DNA of 64,000 nucleotides, from assembly GCF_034008635.1 (NCBI RefSeq), contig NZ_CP125378.1, positions 2,966,001 through 3,030,000 of the forward strand, in the 5' to 3' direction. Below are positions 24,124 to 36,049 of this stretch, piece after piece. This stretch comes from Pseudomonas sp. P8_229 (GTDB lineage Bacteria; Pseudomonadota; Gammaproteobacteria; Pseudomonadales; Pseudomonadaceae). The stretch's first letter is position 1. Each line of letters opens with the position of its first letter. Made by a program: the position numbers and the translations under genes. Below the pieces are notes generated by a model that searched no databases, was not told the origin of the DNA, and was given only the letters and a program-made list of their open reading frames with translations.

Positions 24124-24155
24124 TGTGGATAACCCCACTGTCGAGGTTATCCACA
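24124..24155. repeat. Perfect 11-bp inverted repeat made of two DnaA boxes
   Basis: TGTGGATAACC and GGTTATCCACA flank a 10-base spacer. Each arm holds a perfect 9-mer DnaA box (24124-24132 and 24147-24155). It sits 25 bases before the PilZ gene start. It has no T run, so it is a weaker candidate for a terminator than for a protein-binding site. Confidence 0.7.
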
Positions 24156-24180
24156 ACCGTTCATTCAAGGGCGCAAGAAG

Positions 24181-24420
24181 ATGTCCGAACACCGCAAATC
24201 GTTTCGCATCAAGATCACCCATGACAGCTTCGGCGAGTGCCTCGGGCAGACGCGTAACCTGTCGCCCACCGGGGTATTTGTGCAACATCCGACCTTGGCA
24301 TCGTTGCCCAAAGGTGCGGTGGTGTATGGCCAAGTGCAGGGTTTACCCACCGGCGCGCCAAGCGTACGAATGGAAGTTGTGGCGGTGGACGCCGACGGGA
24401 TCGGCCTTCGTTACCTTTGA
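24181..24420 (+). CDS. PilZ-domain protein
   Basis: 79 aa, a single PilZ domain. The RxxxR element is in EHRKSFRIK and the (D/N)xSxxG element in RNLSPTGVFV, the two parts of the cyclic-di-GMP binding signature. Stand-alone PilZ proteins act as c-di-GMP receptors or adaptors. The target is unknown. It is convergent with the TPR gene, with one base between stops. Confidence 0.88.
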   Translation: MSEHRKSFRIKITHDSFGECLGQTRNLSPTGVFVQHPTLASLPKGAVVYGQVQGLPTGAPSVRMEVVAVDADGIGLRYL

Positions 24421-24421
24421 T

Positions 24422-24736
24422 TCACTGGGCCTGGCGATCGAGCTTCTTCAGAAAAACAGCCATTTCCTTTTCGGCTTGCTTGTCGCCATGGGCGAGGGCC
24501 GCTTCCAGACCTTGTTCCCACGCCTGACGTGCGGCGGCGCTATTACCCAGCGCCAACTGTGCCTTGCCCAACAGCTTCCAGGCCGCCGAATATTTCGGAT
24601 CAAAACCGACGCAGCGCTGGAAATGCTCGGCAGCCTTGGCGTTTTCGCCAAGATCCAGATAACCCTTGCCCAGTCCGAAGCGCAGCAAGGAGTTATCCAC
24701 ACCCTTGGCGAGCATTTTTTCCAGGGATTCGAGCAT
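24422..24736 (-). CDS. Tetratricopeptide-repeat protein
   Basis: 104 aa with about two and a half TPR units (LLRFGLGKGYLDLGENAKAAEHF, AWKLLGKAQLALGNSAAARQAW). No signal peptide, so probably cytoplasmic and an adaptor. The start MLESLEKML at 24736 has GAGGG upstream; a longer frame to 24790 would enter a REP-like repeat and is not supported. Confidence 0.8.
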   Translation of the reverse strand: MLESLEKMLAKGVDNSLLRFGLGKGYLDLGENAKAAEHFQRCVGFDPKYSAAWKLLGKAQLALGNSAAARQAWEQGLEAALAHGDKQAEKEMAVFLKKLDRQAQ

Positions 24737-24755
24737 TTTTGCACCCTCGTTAATG

Positions 24756-24854
24756 TGATCGTTCCCACGCTCTGCGTGGGAATGCCTCAATTGGACGCTC
24801 TTGGGACGCAGAGCGCCCCGGGCTGCATTCCCACGTGGAGCGTGGGAACGATCA
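24756..24854. repeat. REP-like inverted pair (GTTCCCACGC family)
   Basis: TGATCGTTCCCACGCTCTGC (from 24756) is mirrored by a complementary arm ending GTGGGAACGATCA at 24854. Each arm is itself palindromic (CCCACGC/GCGTGGG). It fills the gap between the TPR gene and trkA, the usual setting for pseudomonad REP pairs. Confidence 0.85.
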
Positions 24855-24857
24855 ACC

Positions 24858-26234
24858 TCAGAAGAAGCTCAACCCCACATGAAACAGCTTCTCCACATCG
24901 CGAATATGCTTCTTGTCCACAAGGAACAGAATCACATGGTCGCCCGTTTCGATCACGGTATCGTCGTGGGCGATGATCACTTCTTCGTTGCGGATGATCG
25001 CGCCAATCGTGCTGCCCGGCGGCAGGCCGATTTTCTCGATGGGCCGGCCGATGACCTTGCTCGACTTCGCATCACCGTGGGCAATCGCCTCGATGGCCTC
25101 TGCCGCACCGCGGCGCAGTGAGTGCACGCTGACGATATCGCCACGCCGTACGTGGGCCAGCAAGGTGCCGATGGTCGCCAGTTGCGGGCTGATGGCGATG
25201 TCGATGTCGCCGCCCTGAATCAGGTCGACGTAGGCCGGGTTGTTGATGATTGTCATCACCTTCTTCGCCCCCAGCCGTTTGGCCAGCAGCGACGACATGA
25301 TGTTGGCTTCGTCATCGTTGGTCAGCGCGAGGAAGATGTCGGCGTCGGCGATATTCTCTTCCAGCAGCAGGTCGCGGTCCGACGCGCTGCCCTGCAGCAC
25401 CACGGTGCTGTCGAGGGTATCGGAGAGATAACGGCAACGCGCCGGGTTCATCTCGATGATCTTCACCTGATAGCGGCTTTCGATGGCCTCGGCCAGGCGT
25501 TCGCCGATCTGCCCGCCGCCGGCGATGACGATGCGTTTGTAGGTTTCGTCGAGACGGCGCATTTCGCTCATCACCGCACGAATGTTCTCACGGGCGGCGA
25601 TGAAGAAGACTTCGTCGTCGGCCTCGATCACCGTGTCGCCTTGCGGCAGGATCGGCCGGTCGCGGCGGAAAATCGCAGCGACACGGGTTTCGACGTTCGG
25701 CATGTGCTCGCGCAACTGGCGCAGTTGCTGACCCACCAGCGGCCCGCCGTAGTAGGCGCGCACCGCCACCAGTTGTGCCTGGCCTTCGGCGAAGTCGATC
25801 ACCTGCAATGCGCCCGGGTGCTGAATCAGGCGCTTGATGTAGTTGGTCACCACTTGTTCGGGGCTGATCAGCACGTCGACCGGAATCGCTTCGTTCTGGA
25901 ACAACTGTTCCTCGCGATTCAGATAGGACGCTTCGCGCACCCGGGCGATTTTGGTCGGGGTGTGGAACAGGGTGTGGGCGACCTGGCAGGCGACCATGTT
26001 GGTCTCGTCGCTGTTGGTCACCGCCACCAGCATGTCGGCATCGTCGGCGCCGGCCTGGCGCAGCACCGACGGCAGCGAGCCACGGCCCTGAATGGTGCGG
26101 ATGTCGAGACGGTCGCCGAGGTCGCGCAGGCGCTCGCCGTCGGTGTCGACCACAGTGATGTCATTGGCTTCGCTCGCCAGGTGTTCAGCCAGCGAACCGC
26201 CGACCTGCCCCGCACCGAGGATGATGATTTTCAT
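24858..26234 (-). CDS. trkA: Trk potassium uptake regulatory protein TrkA
   Basis: 458 aa peripheral inner-membrane protein gating Trk K+ channels. It has two tandem RCK units: NAD-binding [13 protein letters not shown] at the start and [13 protein letters not shown] near residue 240, each followed by a TrkA-C domain. The C-terminal part [18 protein letters not shown] is typical. It follows rsmB by 22 bases, forming the conserved def-fmt-rsmB-trkA order. Confidence 0.95.
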   Translation of the reverse strand: MKIIILGAGQVGGSLAEHLASEANDITVVDTDGERLRDLGDRLDIRTIQGRGSLPSVLRQAGADDADMLVAVTNSDETNMVACQVAHTLFHTPTKIARVREASYLNREEQLFQNEAIPVDVLISPEQVVTNYIKRLIQHPGALQVIDFAEGQAQLVAVRAYYGGPLVGQQLRQLREHMPNVETRVAAIFRRDRPILPQGDTVIEADDEVFFIAARENIRAVMSEMRRLDETYKRIVIAGGGQIGERLAEAIESRYQVKIIEMNPARCRYLSDTLDSTVVLQGSASDRDLLLEENIADADIFLALTNDDEANIMSSLLAKRLGAKKVMTIINNPAYVDLIQGGDIDIAISPQLATIGTLLAHVRRGDIVSVHSLRRGAAEAIEAIAHGDAKSSKVIGRPIEKIGLPPGSTIGAIIRNEEVIIAHDDTVIETGDHVILFLVDKKHIRDVEKLFHVGLSFF

Positions 26235-26256
26235 CCAGTCACTCCGTTGAATCCGT

Positions 26257-27567
26257 TTAGCCGCGCGCGGCAGCGATCTTGATCAGCTTGGCGTAGTAGA
26301 ACCCGTCATGCCCGCCCTGCTGGGCCAGCAATTGGCGACCATGGGGTTGTTTGATCCCGGCTGTGGTCGCCAGATCCAGTTCGCGGGCACCCGGCGTACG
26401 CTCAAGGAACGCGGCGATGACTTCGGTGTTCTCGGTCGGCAAGGTCGAGCAAGTGGCGTAGAGCAGAATGCCGCCCACCTCAAGGGTTTTCCACATGGCG
26501 TCGAGCAACTCGCCTTGCAGTTGCGCAAGGGCAACGATGTCGTCCGGCTGCCGGGTCAGCTTGATGTCCGGGTGACGACGAATCACCCCGGTGGCCGAGC
26601 ACGGCGCGTCGAGCAGGATGCGCTGGAACGGTTTGCCGTCCCACCATTTTTCGGTATCTCGACCATCGGCGGCGATCAGTTCGGCGCTCAAGCCGAGCCG
26701 TTCGAGGTTCTCTTTGACTCGCACCAGACGCTTGGCTTCCAGATCCACCGCGACCACGCCGGCCAGTGCCGGTTCGGCTTCGAGGATGTGGCAAGTCTTG
26801 CCACCCGGGGCGCAGCAGGCATCAAGCACTCGCTGGCCTGGCGCCAGATCGAGCAGATCGGCGGCCAGTTGCGCGGCCTCGTCCTGCACGCTGATCCAGC
26901 CTTCGGCGAAGCCCGGCAGACTGCGCACGTCGGCGGCGGCGTCGAGAACGATGCCGTCGCGGCTGTAAACGCATGGCGTCGCAGCGATACCCGCCTCAGT
27001 CAACAGACCGAGATAGGCATCACGGCTGTGATGGCGGCGGTTGACCCGCAGGATCATCGGCGGGTGCGCGTTGTTCGCCGCGCAGATCGCTTCCCACTGT
27101 TCAGGCCAGAAAGCTTTCAGGGATTTTTGCAGCCAGCGCGGGTGAGCGGTGCGCACCACCGGGTCGCCCTCCAGCTCGGCGAAAATCGTTTCGCTTTCGC
27201 GTTGGGCATTGCGCAGCACGGCATTGAGCAGGCCTTTGGCCCACGGCTTTTTCAGCTTGTCGGCGCAACCGACGGTTTCGCCGATGGCGGCGTGAGGCGG
27301 TACGCGGGTGTAGAGCAATTGGTAGAGACCGACCAGCAGCAGCGCTTCGACATCGGCGTCGGCAGCCTTGAACGGTTTCTGCAGCAGCTTTTCCGCCAGT
27401 GCCGAAAGACGTGGCTGCCAGCGCGCGGTGCCAAAGGCCAGATCCTGAGTGAAACCGCGATCGCGATCCTCGACCTTGTCCAGTTGCGTCGGCAGGGAGC
27501 TGTTCAGCGAGGCTTTGCCGCTGAGCACGGCGGCGAGTGCCTTGGCGGCGGCCAGACGCGGATTCAT
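26257..27567 (-). CDS. rsmB: 16S rRNA (cytosine-967-C5)-methyltransferase
   Basis: 436 aa. An N-terminal NusB-like domain (about 1-140) precedes a SAM-dependent methyltransferase domain with [10 protein letters not shown], the DAPCSATG motif and catalytic YATCS. The ATG at 27567 overlaps the fmt stop (ATGA), which rules out the longer frame to 27702. It methylates C967 of 16S rRNA in the cytoplasm. Confidence 0.95.
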   Translation of the reverse strand: MNPRLAAAKALAAVLSGKASLNSSLPTQLDKVEDRDRGFTQDLAFGTARWQPRLSALAEKLLQKPFKAADADVEALLLVGLYQLLYTRVPPHAAIGETVGCADKLKKPWAKGLLNAVLRNAQRESETIFAELEGDPVVRTAHPRWLQKSLKAFWPEQWEAICAANNAHPPMILRVNRRHHSRDAYLGLLTEAGIAATPCVYSRDGIVLDAAADVRSLPGFAEGWISVQDEAAQLAADLLDLAPGQRVLDACCAPGGKTCHILEAEPALAGVVAVDLEAKRLVRVKENLERLGLSAELIAADGRDTEKWWDGKPFQRILLDAPCSATGVIRRHPDIKLTRQPDDIVALAQLQGELLDAMWKTLEVGGILLYATCSTLPTENTEVIAAFLERTPGARELDLATTAGIKQPHGRQLLAQQGGHDGFYYAKLIKIAAARG

Positions 27568-28523
27568 TGCGCGTCCACCGCTGCGCCAAGCACCGTGCCG
27601 ACGGCGAATTTCTCGCGACGGCTGTTGAACAGATCGCTGAAGTTCAGCGCTTTGCCGCCGGGCAATTGCAGGCGGGTCAGGCACAGCGCTTGTTCGCCGC
27701 ACGCGACGACCAAGCCGTCCTTACTGGCGCTGAGGATTTCACCTGGCGCGCCTCTGCCGTCAGCGAGTGTCGCCGCCAGCACTTTCAGTGCTTCACCGTT
27801 GAGGGTGCTGTGGGTGATCGGCCATGGATTGAAGGCGCGAACCAGACGTTCTAGCTCAACCGCCGGACGGCTCCAGTCGATCCGTGCTTCGTCTTTGTTC
27901 AGCTTGTGCGCGTAGGTGGCGAGCTCGTCGTTCTGCACTTCGCCTTCCAGCGTGCCAGCGGCCAGACCGGCAATCGCCTGCACCACGGCTGGCGGGCCCA
28001 TCTCGGCGAGGCGGTCATGCAGGCTGCCGCCAGTGTCTTCAGCGCTGATCGGGGTGACGACCTTGAGCAGCATCGGCCCGGTATCCAGGCCCGCTTCCAT
28101 GCGCATCACGGTCACGCCGCTTTCGGCATCACCGTGTTCCACGGCGCGCTGGATCGGCGCCGCACCGCGCCAGCGTGGCAGCAAGGATGCGTGGCTGTTG
28201 ATGCAGCCCAGGCGTGGAATATCCAGCACCGCTTGCGGCAGGATCAGGCCATAGGCGACCACCACCAGCAAGTCCGGCTGCAGCGCGGCCAGTTCAGCCT
28301 GAGCATCAGCGTTGCGCAGGGTCGGCGGCTGCAACACCTGGATATTATTTTCCAGCGCCAACTGTTTAACCGGGCTCGGCATCAGTTTTTGCCCACGACC
28401 GGCCGGACGATCCGGTTGGGTGTAAACCGCAACAATCTCGTAAGGGCTGTTCAGCAGGGCCTTGAGGTGCTCGGCGGCGAATTCCGGGGTGCCGGCAAAA
28501 ACGATGCGCAGTGGCTCAGTCAT
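27564..28523 (-). CDS. fmt: Methionyl-tRNA formyltransferase
   Basis: 319 aa enzyme that formylates initiator Met-t[15 protein letters not shown] opens the N-terminal catalytic domain and the signature [19 protein letters not shown] is present near residues 108-126. A C-terminal OB-like domain follows. It lies between def and rsmB in the usual order. Confidence 0.96.
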   Translation of the reverse strand: MTEPLRIVFAGTPEFAAEHLKALLNSPYEIVAVYTQPDRPAGRGQKLMPSPVKQLALENNIQVLQPPTLRNADAQAELAALQPDLLVVVAYGLILPQAVLDIPRLGCINSHASLLPRWRGAAPIQRAVEHGDAESGVTVMRMEAGLDTGPMLLKVVTPISAEDTGGSLHDRLAEMGPPAVVQAIAGLAAGTLEGEVQNDELATYAHKLNKDEARIDWSRPAVELERLVRAFNPWPITHSTLNGEALKVLAATLADGRGAPGEILSASKDGLVVACGEQALCLTRLQLPGGKALNFSDLFNSRREKFAVGTVLGAAVDAQ

Positions 28524-28545
28524 GAAAGGAGTCTCATAAAAAGAA

Positions 28546-28570
28546 AAAGGCTTGCCGCAGCAAGCCTTTG
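28546..28570 (-). terminator. Hairpin between def and fmt
   Basis: Stem AAAGGCTTGC/GCAAGCCTTT with a 3-base loop. On the minus strand it is followed by a T-rich stretch (TTTTTCTTTTT), so it probably terminates or attenuates transcription leaving def before fmt. Confidence 0.75.
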
Positions 28571-28580
28571 AAGAGGGGCA

Positions 28581-29087
28581 TCAAGCGTTCTGGCGATGGA
28601 GCTTTTCCAGTTTCTTCTTGATCCGGTCGCGTTTGAGCGTGGACAGGTAGTCGACGAACAACTTGCCGTTGAGGTGGTCGCATTCGTGCTGGATGCACAC
28701 TGCGAGCAGGCCTTCGGCGATCAGTTCATAAGGCTGGCCGTCGCGGTCCAGCGCCTTGATCCTGACCTTCTGCGGGCGGTCGACGTTTTCGTAGAAACCC
28801 GGTACCGAGAGGCAGCCTTCCTGGTATTGCTCCATCTCTTCGGTCAGCGATTCGAACTCGGGGTTGATGAACACCCGCGGTTCGGTGCGGTCTTCGGAAA
28901 GGTCCATCACGACGATACGTTGGTGCACGTTGACCTGGGTCGCGGCGAGGCCGATGCCCGGCGCTTCATACATTGTTTCAAACATGTCATCGACCAACTG
29001 ACGCACTTCGTCGTCCACTACAGCCACAGGCTTGGCGATAGTACGCAGACGCGGGTCCGGGAATTCGAGGATGTTTAAAATGGCCAT
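28581..29087 (-). CDS. def: Peptide deformylase
   Basis: 168 aa metalloenzyme that removes the N-formyl group from new proteins. All three motifs are present: [17 protein letters not shown] and HECDHLNG. The start [14 protein letters not shown] at 29087 is conserved; the frame to 29228 runs into the divergent promoter region. It heads the def-fmt-rsmB-trkA series and faces a LysM gene. Confidence 0.96.
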   Translation of the reverse strand: MAILNILEFPDPRLRTIAKPVAVVDDEVRQLVDDMFETMYEAPGIGLAATQVNVHQRIVVMDLSEDRTEPRVFINPEFESLTEEMEQYQEGCLSVPGFYENVDRPQKVRIKALDRDGQPYELIAEGLLAVCIQHECDHLNGKLFVDYLSTLKRDRIKKKLEKLHRQNA

Positions 29088-29246
29088 AGGCTGATTGCTG
29101 CACGTATTGAGTAAAGTCGGGTCGATGGCCTGGCAGGTCCGAAGATGCAGGCTACCGTTGTGAAGCGTAGCTAATGCATTTTGCACTAGCGAGCCACGGG
29201 GGCTCTGACGGTTCACGCGAACGCACATGATAAAGGGATTCGCTGC

Positions 29247-30272
29247 ATGAGGAAAACACTACTCGCCCTGCTGTTTCTGGCTTCGGCCGGTGCTGCGCAA
29301 GGGCAAGTGCAACTCAGGGATGGTTTTCCACAGCAATACACGGTGGTTTCGGGAGACACGCTCTGGGACATTTCCGGCAAATATCTGCGCGAGCCGTGGC
29401 AGTGGCCACAGCTGTGGCGGGCCAACCCGCAGATCGAAAACCCCAACCTGATCTACCCCGGCGACACGCTGACGCTCAACTACGTCAATGGCCAGCCGCA
29501 ACTGACCCTGAACCGTGGCGAGTCACGGGGCACGATCAAACTGTCGCCGCGTATCCGCACCAGCCCGGTGGCCGAGGCGATTCCGAGCATTCCACTCAAA
29601 TCGATCAACAGTTTTCTGTTGAGCAACCGCATCGTCGACAAGGTCGAGGATTTCGACAAGGCGCCGTACATCGTCGCCGGCGATGCCGAGCGTGTGCTCA
29701 GCGGCACTGGCGACCGGATCTTCGCCCGTGGCCATTTCGACCCGAATCAGCCGGTGTACGGCATCTTCCGCCAAGGCAAGGTGTATACGGATCCGCAGAC
29801 CAAAGAGTTCCTCGGGATCAACGCCGATGACATCGGCGGTGGCGAGATCGTCGCCACCGAAGGAGACGTCGCCACCCTCGCCCTGCAACGCACCACGCAG
29901 GAGGTGCGTCTGGGTGACCGCTTGTTCAGTGGCGAAGAGCGTTCGATCAACTCAACCTTCATGCCCAGCGCCCCGACCACCAGCATCAACGGCGTGATCA
30001 TTGACGTGCCGCGTGGCGTCACCCAGATCGGTGTGATGGACGTGGTTACCCTGAACAAGGGCAAGCGCGACGGCCTGGCCGAAGGCAATGTGCTGGTGGT
30101 GATGAAAACCGGGGAAACCGTTCGCGACCGGATCACTGGCCAGCCACTGAAAATTCCTGACGAACGGGCCGGGCTGCTGATGGTGTTCCGCACCTACGAC
30201 AAGCTCAGTTACGGCCTTGTCCTCAACGCTTCACGCTCGCTGGCGGTGCTCGACAAGGTACGAAACCCTTAG
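29247..30272 (+). CDS. LysM-domain envelope protein
   Basis: 341 aa. A signal peptide ([19 protein letters not shown]) precedes a LysM domain at about residues 30-80 ([17 protein letters not shown]...[11 protein letters not shown]). The remaining 250 residues are soluble and typical of the LysM protein found beside def/dprA in Pseudomonas. LysM binds peptidoglycan, so the protein is probably periplasmic. It is divergent from def. Confidence 0.88.
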   Translation: MRKTLLALLFLASAGAAQGQVQLRDGFPQQYTVVSGDTLWDISGKYLREPWQWPQLWRANPQIENPNLIYPGDTLTLNYVNGQPQLTLNRGESRGTIKLSPRIRTSPVAEAIPSIPLKSINSFLLSNRIVDKVEDFDKAPYIVAGDAERVLSGTGDRIFARGHFDPNQPVYGIFRQGKVYTDPQTKEFLGINADDIGGGEIVATEGDVATLALQRTTQEVRLGDRLFSGEERSINSTFMPSAPTTSINGVIIDVPRGVTQIGVMDVVTLNKGKRDGLAEGNVLVVMKTGETVRDRITGQPLKIPDERAGLLMVFRTYDKLSYGLVLNASRSLAVLDKVRNP

Positions 30273-30354
30273 CAGGCTTAACAAGTTACCAACAGAGTTA
30301 TCCACAGCTTGTTCCGAATGGTTCGGGACTTATAACGGTCAAGGATGATCCACG

Positions 30355-31452
30355 ATGCTGTCTGCCTGTACGTCCGTTTCCCCTGCGGAACTGGAAGCGC
30401 GTTTGCGCCTGCACCGTTTGCCGGAAGTCGGTCCGAAACGTTTTGCCAAATTGCTCGAAGCCTTCGGCTCGGCTTCAAAAGCCATCAGTGCGCCGGCCAG
30501 TGCCTGGCGTGCGCTGGGTTTACCGGCGGCGTCTGCCGAAGCTCGGCGCAGCCCCGAAGTGCGTGACGGCGCCAGCCATGCATTGCGCTGGCTAGAGCGT
30601 CCGCAGCAGCATTTGCTGATGTGGGATCAAGCGGATTATCCGGCGCTGCTGGCGCAGATTCCCGACCCTCCACCGCTGTTATTCGTGGCCGGCGATCCTT
30701 TGATTCTGGAAAAACCGCAGCTGGCGATGGTCGGCAGTCGCCGCGCGTCGCGTCCGGGGATGGACACCGCCGCGGCGTTTTCCCGTAGCTTGGCCGGCGC
30801 CGGTTTTGTCATTACCAGTGGCCTGGCGTTGGGTATCGATGCGGCCGCCCATCAAGCAGCGCTGGACATCGGCGGGCAAACTGTCGGTGTGCTCGGCACC
30901 GGGTTGGAAAAATTTTATCCACAGCGCAATCGAGGACTGGCCGACGCGATGATCGCCTCCGGCAGCGCGGTGCTTTCGGAGTTTCCCCTGGACGCCGGCC
31001 CGACGGCGAGCAACTTTCCGCGACGCAACCGAATCATCAGCGGTTTGTCCCTTGGGGTGCTGGTGGTCGAAGCGAGCGTTGCCAGCGGTTCGCTGATCAC
31101 CGCACGGCTGGCGGCGGAACAGGGGCGCGAGGTGTATGCGATTCCCGGCTCGATCCATCATCCCGGTGCGCGCGGTTGTCACCAATTGATCCGCGACGGT
31201 GCGGTGCTGGTGGAAACCATCGAACACATCCTCGAAGCCCTGCGCGGCTGGCAGCATCTGCCGTTATCCACAGACACGCCGAGCACCGATCATCCCCTGT
31301 TGAACCTGCTGCATGCCGCGCCGCACACCACTGAGGCGTTGGCCGACAGCAGTGGCTGGGCCTTGCCCAAAGTCCTGGCGGCGCTCACCGAGCTGGAAAT
31401 GGATGGCTCTGCGGTGTGTGAAAACGGTCGCTGGCTGGCCAGGACACGCTAG
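30355..31452 (+). CDS. dprA: DNA processing protein DprA/Smf
   Basis: 365 aa protein that binds single-stranded DNA and loads RecA during natural transformation. The Rossmann-like core carries GSRRASRPG, SGLALGIDAAAH, GTGLEKFYPQRNRGL and SEFPLDAGPTASNFPRRNRIISG. The N-terminal part (about 15-75) is SAM-like and a winged C-terminal domain follows. Three perfect DnaA boxes lie just before and within it (30298-30306, 30915-30923, 31264-31272). Confidence 0.94.
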   Translation: MLSACTSVSPAELEARLRLHRLPEVGPKRFAKLLEAFGSASKAISAPASAWRALGLPAASAEARRSPEVRDGASHALRWLERPQQHLLMWDQADYPALLAQIPDPPPLLFVAGDPLILEKPQLAMVGSRRASRPGMDTAAAFSRSLAGAGFVITSGLALGIDAAAHQAALDIGGQTVGVLGTGLEKFYPQRNRGLADAMIASGSAVLSEFPLDAGPTASNFPRRNRIISGLSLGVLVVEASVASGSLITARLAAEQGREVYAIPGSIHHPGARGCHQLIRDGAVLVETIEHILEALRGWQHLPLSTDTPSTDHPLLNLLHAAPHTTEALADSSGWALPKVLAALTELEMDGSAVCENGRWLARTR

Positions 31453-31507
31453 GTTTTACAGGGAAGATCGGTAAACTGCGCAAAACCTGTTTGCGGAGAG
31501 TTTTTTC

Positions 31508-32065
31508 ATGGTCAACAGTTGGCGTGTGCAACAAGCCGCACGAGAGATTCGCGCCGGGGCGGTGATTGCCTATCCAACCGAAGCCGTCTGGGGGCTGGGT
31601 TGCGACCCGTGGAACGAAGAAGCGGTGGATCGGCTCTTGGCGATCAAGAACCGGTCGGTGGACAAGGGCCTGATCCTGGTCGCCGACAACATCCGTCAGT
31701 TCGATTTCCTGTTCGAAGACTTCCCGCAAGAGTGGATCGACCGCATGGCCAGCACCTGGCCGGGGCCGAACACCTGGCTGGTGCCGCATCAGAACCTGTT
31801 GCCGGAATGGGTGACGGGCGTGCACGACACCGTGGCGCTGCGGGTCAGTGATCATCCGCAGGTGCGGGATCTGTGCTCGATGGTCGGGCCGTTGATCTCG
31901 ACTTCGGCCAACCCGCAGGGGCGTCCGGCGGCGCGCACGCGGTTGCGCGTCGAGCAGTATTTCCGTGGGCAGATCGACCTGATCCTCGGCGGCCAACTGG
32001 GCGGGCGCAAGAACCCCAGCGTGATCCGTGATCTGACGACCGGCAAGGTCATTCGTCCCGACTGA
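31508..32065 (+). CDS. tsaC: Threonylcarbamoyl-AMP synthase (YrdC-type)
   Basis: 185 aa. The single YrdC domain ([50 protein letters not shown]) makes threonylcarbamoyl-adenylate for the t6A37 modification of tRNAs reading ANN codons. The length suits the short TsaC rather than the long Sua5 form. It follows dprA, as in other pseudomonads. Confidence 0.95.
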   Translation: MVNSWRVQQAAREIRAGAVIAYPTEAVWGLGCDPWNEEAVDRLLAIKNRSVDKGLILVADNIRQFDFLFEDFPQEWIDRMASTWPGPNTWLVPHQNLLPEWVTGVHDTVALRVSDHPQVRDLCSMVGPLISTSANPQGRPAARTRLRVEQYFRGQIDLILGGQLGGRKNPSVIRDLTTGKVIRPD

Positions 32066-32305
32066 TCCGACCTCGAACGTTTGTAACGTGAGTACTCCTC
32101 AGCTTGATCGCGAGGAGTACTACGCGTGCCTGCGATTTATCCTGCAATGATGCTTTTTCGCGTGTCGGAAAAGTCCCCAAGTATCCGGATTCATTGACTT
32201 TTCCTACCGAATTATCAGACCACGTTCCGTGGCAGTATCGCCAAAAGCAACCATCCTTTCCCTGCACTCGAAACACTTCGATAAGTTAAGGTCTGCGGAG
32301 AAAGA
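32066..32305. other. Intergenic region with two inverted repeats
   Basis: AGTACTCCTC and GAGGAGTACT pair across 11 bases near 32092-32122 and lack a T run. A second repeat, GGAAAAGTC (32167-32175) and GACTTTTCC (32196-32204), lies about 100 bases before the next gene start. Either could be an operator or an mRNA structure. Confidence 0.5.
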
Positions 32306-32980
32306 ATGGACACTACGGATTTGCAACTCACGGATTACCTGCAGGCGCTTCAGGTGACGTTGAAAAGTCACCATGAGGGTTGTCGCATCGTGATGCTTGA
32401 AGCGGGGGCGGATACCCAGGAGTTCGATCGGTTTATCGATCGGCAATTTCGGCTTCGGCTGCAGCATTACATGCTGACGTCGAGGGCGCGGATGCTCGAA
32501 ACGAGGCTGGCGACAAGGTCACGCAGCACGCACTTTCTGTTGTATCGGCACGAGCAACTGCTGGCGGTATTGAGGGCGACTCCGGCACCGTTCGAATGGG
32601 CCTCGCTGGCGCAGCAACATGTTTCGCCCACGGTGGCGTTATCACGCCATGTCGAATTCAGCCGCTTGATCGCGCAATCACCCAACCCGTTGCCCACTGC
32701 GGTCAACGGTCTGTTGGCGGCCGCTGCAGAGTGGGCGATAAAACACGGTTACCAAGGTGTAACCGCGTTGTGCAGGTCGCCACAGCTGCGCCTCTACCAG
32801 CGTTTTGGCCTGATGCCGATTGCTTCCAACCCCTTGCATATTGAACAGCGCGCACGCGGTGAGTATTGGGCGTTATCAGCCGAATGGCGGCAAATCCTCG
32901 CAGCGGTTCAACAACCGGATCACGTGGCTGTGGGCCACTTGGTGCAAAAACCGTTGGCGTGTCATCCGCAAAGGTTCTGA
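32306..32980 (+). CDS. GNAT-fold acyltransferase, FeeM/autoinducer-synthase-like
   Basis: 224 aa. The pattern HVEFSRLIA (about 112-120) followed by an alpha-helical segment, WAIKHGYQGVTALC and LRLYQRFGLMPIA resembles GNAT acyltransferases of the FeeM (N-acyl amino acid synthase) and autoinducer-synthase group. These use acyl carrier or acyl-CoA donors. No membrane segment. The donor and acceptor cannot be read from sequence. It stands alone between tsaC and a convergent quinone oxidoreductase. Confidence 0.5.
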   Translation: MDTTDLQLTDYLQALQVTLKSHHEGCRIVMLEAGADTQEFDRFIDRQFRLRLQHYMLTSRARMLETRLATRSRSTHFLLYRHEQLLAVLRATPAPFEWASLAQQHVSPTVALSRHVEFSRLIAQSPNPLPTAVNGLLAAAAEWAIKHGYQGVTALCRSPQLRLYQRFGLMPIASNPLHIEQRARGEYWALSAEWRQILAAVQQPDHVAVGHLVQKPLACHPQRF

Positions 32981-33045
32981 ACGCGTTCAAACAGTCTTGC
33001 CAGCCATGGTTTGAAACCCGGACTGGCAAGACGCCGAGAGACGTA

Positions 33046-35102
<2,057 letters not shown>

Positions 35103-35111
35103 GGACTGCTG

Positions 35112-35933
35112 ATGGATCGTTACGTCGTTTTCGGTAACCCGATCGGCCACAGCAAGTCGCCGATGATTCATAAACTGTTTGCCGAGCAGACCGGGCAGAG
35201 CCTCGACTACAGCACCCTGCTGGCGCCACTCGACGACTTCAGCGGCTGCGCCACGGCGTTCTTTCAGGAGGGGCGCGGCGCCAACGTCACCGTACCGTTC
35301 AAGGAAGACGCCTATCGCCTGGCGAACAGCCTGACCGCTCGTGCACAACGAGCCGGCGCAGTGAACACCTTGAGCAAACTGGCCGACGGTACGCTGCTCG
35401 GTGACAACACCGACGGCGCCGGACTGGTGCGCGACCTGACGGTGAACGCCGGTTTCAGCCTGACCGGCAAACGCATCCTGCTGCTCGGCGCTGGCGGCGC
35501 AGTGCGTGGGGCGCTGGAGCCGTTGCTGGCGGAAAAACCGGCGTCGGTGATCATCGCCAATCGCACGGTGGACAAGGCCGAGTTGCTGGCCGAATTGTTC
35601 TGTGATCTGGGACCGGTGTCGGCCAGTGGTTTCGACTGGTTGCGCGAGCCGGTGGACGTGATCATCAACGCCACCTCCGCCAGCCTGACCGGCGACGTGC
35701 CGCCGATTGCGCCAAGCCTGATCGAGCCGGGGAAGACCCTGTGCTACGACATGATGTACGGCAAAGAGCCGACCGCGTTCTGTCGCTGGGCCAGTGAGCA
35801 TGGCGCGGCGGTGTCGATGGATGGTTTGGGGATGCTGGCCGAGCAGGCGGCCGAGGCGTTTTTCCTGTGGCGCTGCGTGCGCCCGGACACCGCGCCGGTG
35901 CTGGCCGAGCTACGCCGCCAACTGGCCCAATAA
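35112..35933 (+). CDS. aroE: Shikimate dehydrogenase (NADP+)
   Basis: 273 aa. Substrate site [13 protein letters not shown] at residues 8-20, catalytic K in [14 protein letters not shown] site [13 protein letters not shown] near residue 129, and a final [13 protein letters not shown]. It reduces 3-dehydroshikimate in the aromatic amino acid pathway. Downstream of hemF with a nine-base gap, so probably co-transcribed. Confidence 0.96.
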   Translation: MDRYVVFGNPIGHSKSPMIHKLFAEQTGQSLDYSTLLAPLDDFSGCATAFFQEGRGANVTVPFKEDAYRLANSLTARAQRAGAVNTLSKLADGTLLGDNTDGAGLVRDLTVNAGFSLTGKRILLLGAGGAVRGALEPLLAEKPASVIIANRTVDKAELLAELFCDLGPVSASGFDWLREPVDVIINATSASLTGDVPPIAPSLIEPGKTLCYDMMYGKEPTAFCRWASEHGAAVSMDGLGMLAEQAAEAFFLWRCVRPDTAPVLAELRRQLAQ

Positions 35934-35938
35934 TCCTT

Positions 35939-36022
35939 GTAGGAGTGAGCCTGCTCGCGATAGCGGAGTATCAGTTGCAACATTTGCGTCTGACACTCCG
36001 CTATCGCGAGCAGGCTCACTCC
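35939..36022. repeat. REP-like inverted pair (GGAGTGAGCCTGCTCGCGA family)
   Basis: TGTAGGAGTGAGCCTGCTCG (from 35939) and its near-complement ending GCTCACTCC at 36022 enclose about 30 bases. The arm pairing extends through GATAGCGGAGT/ACTCCGCTATC. It lies between convergent aroE and the SulP gene and could also end transcription. Confidence 0.9.
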
Positions 36023-36049
36023 CAAAGAGGTATGCAGTGTTTTGTTGAA

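Noticed and set aside
24422..24790. Longer start for the TPR protein
   Set aside because: The extra residues come from a REP-like repeat; MLESLEKML at 24736 has a good ribosome site.
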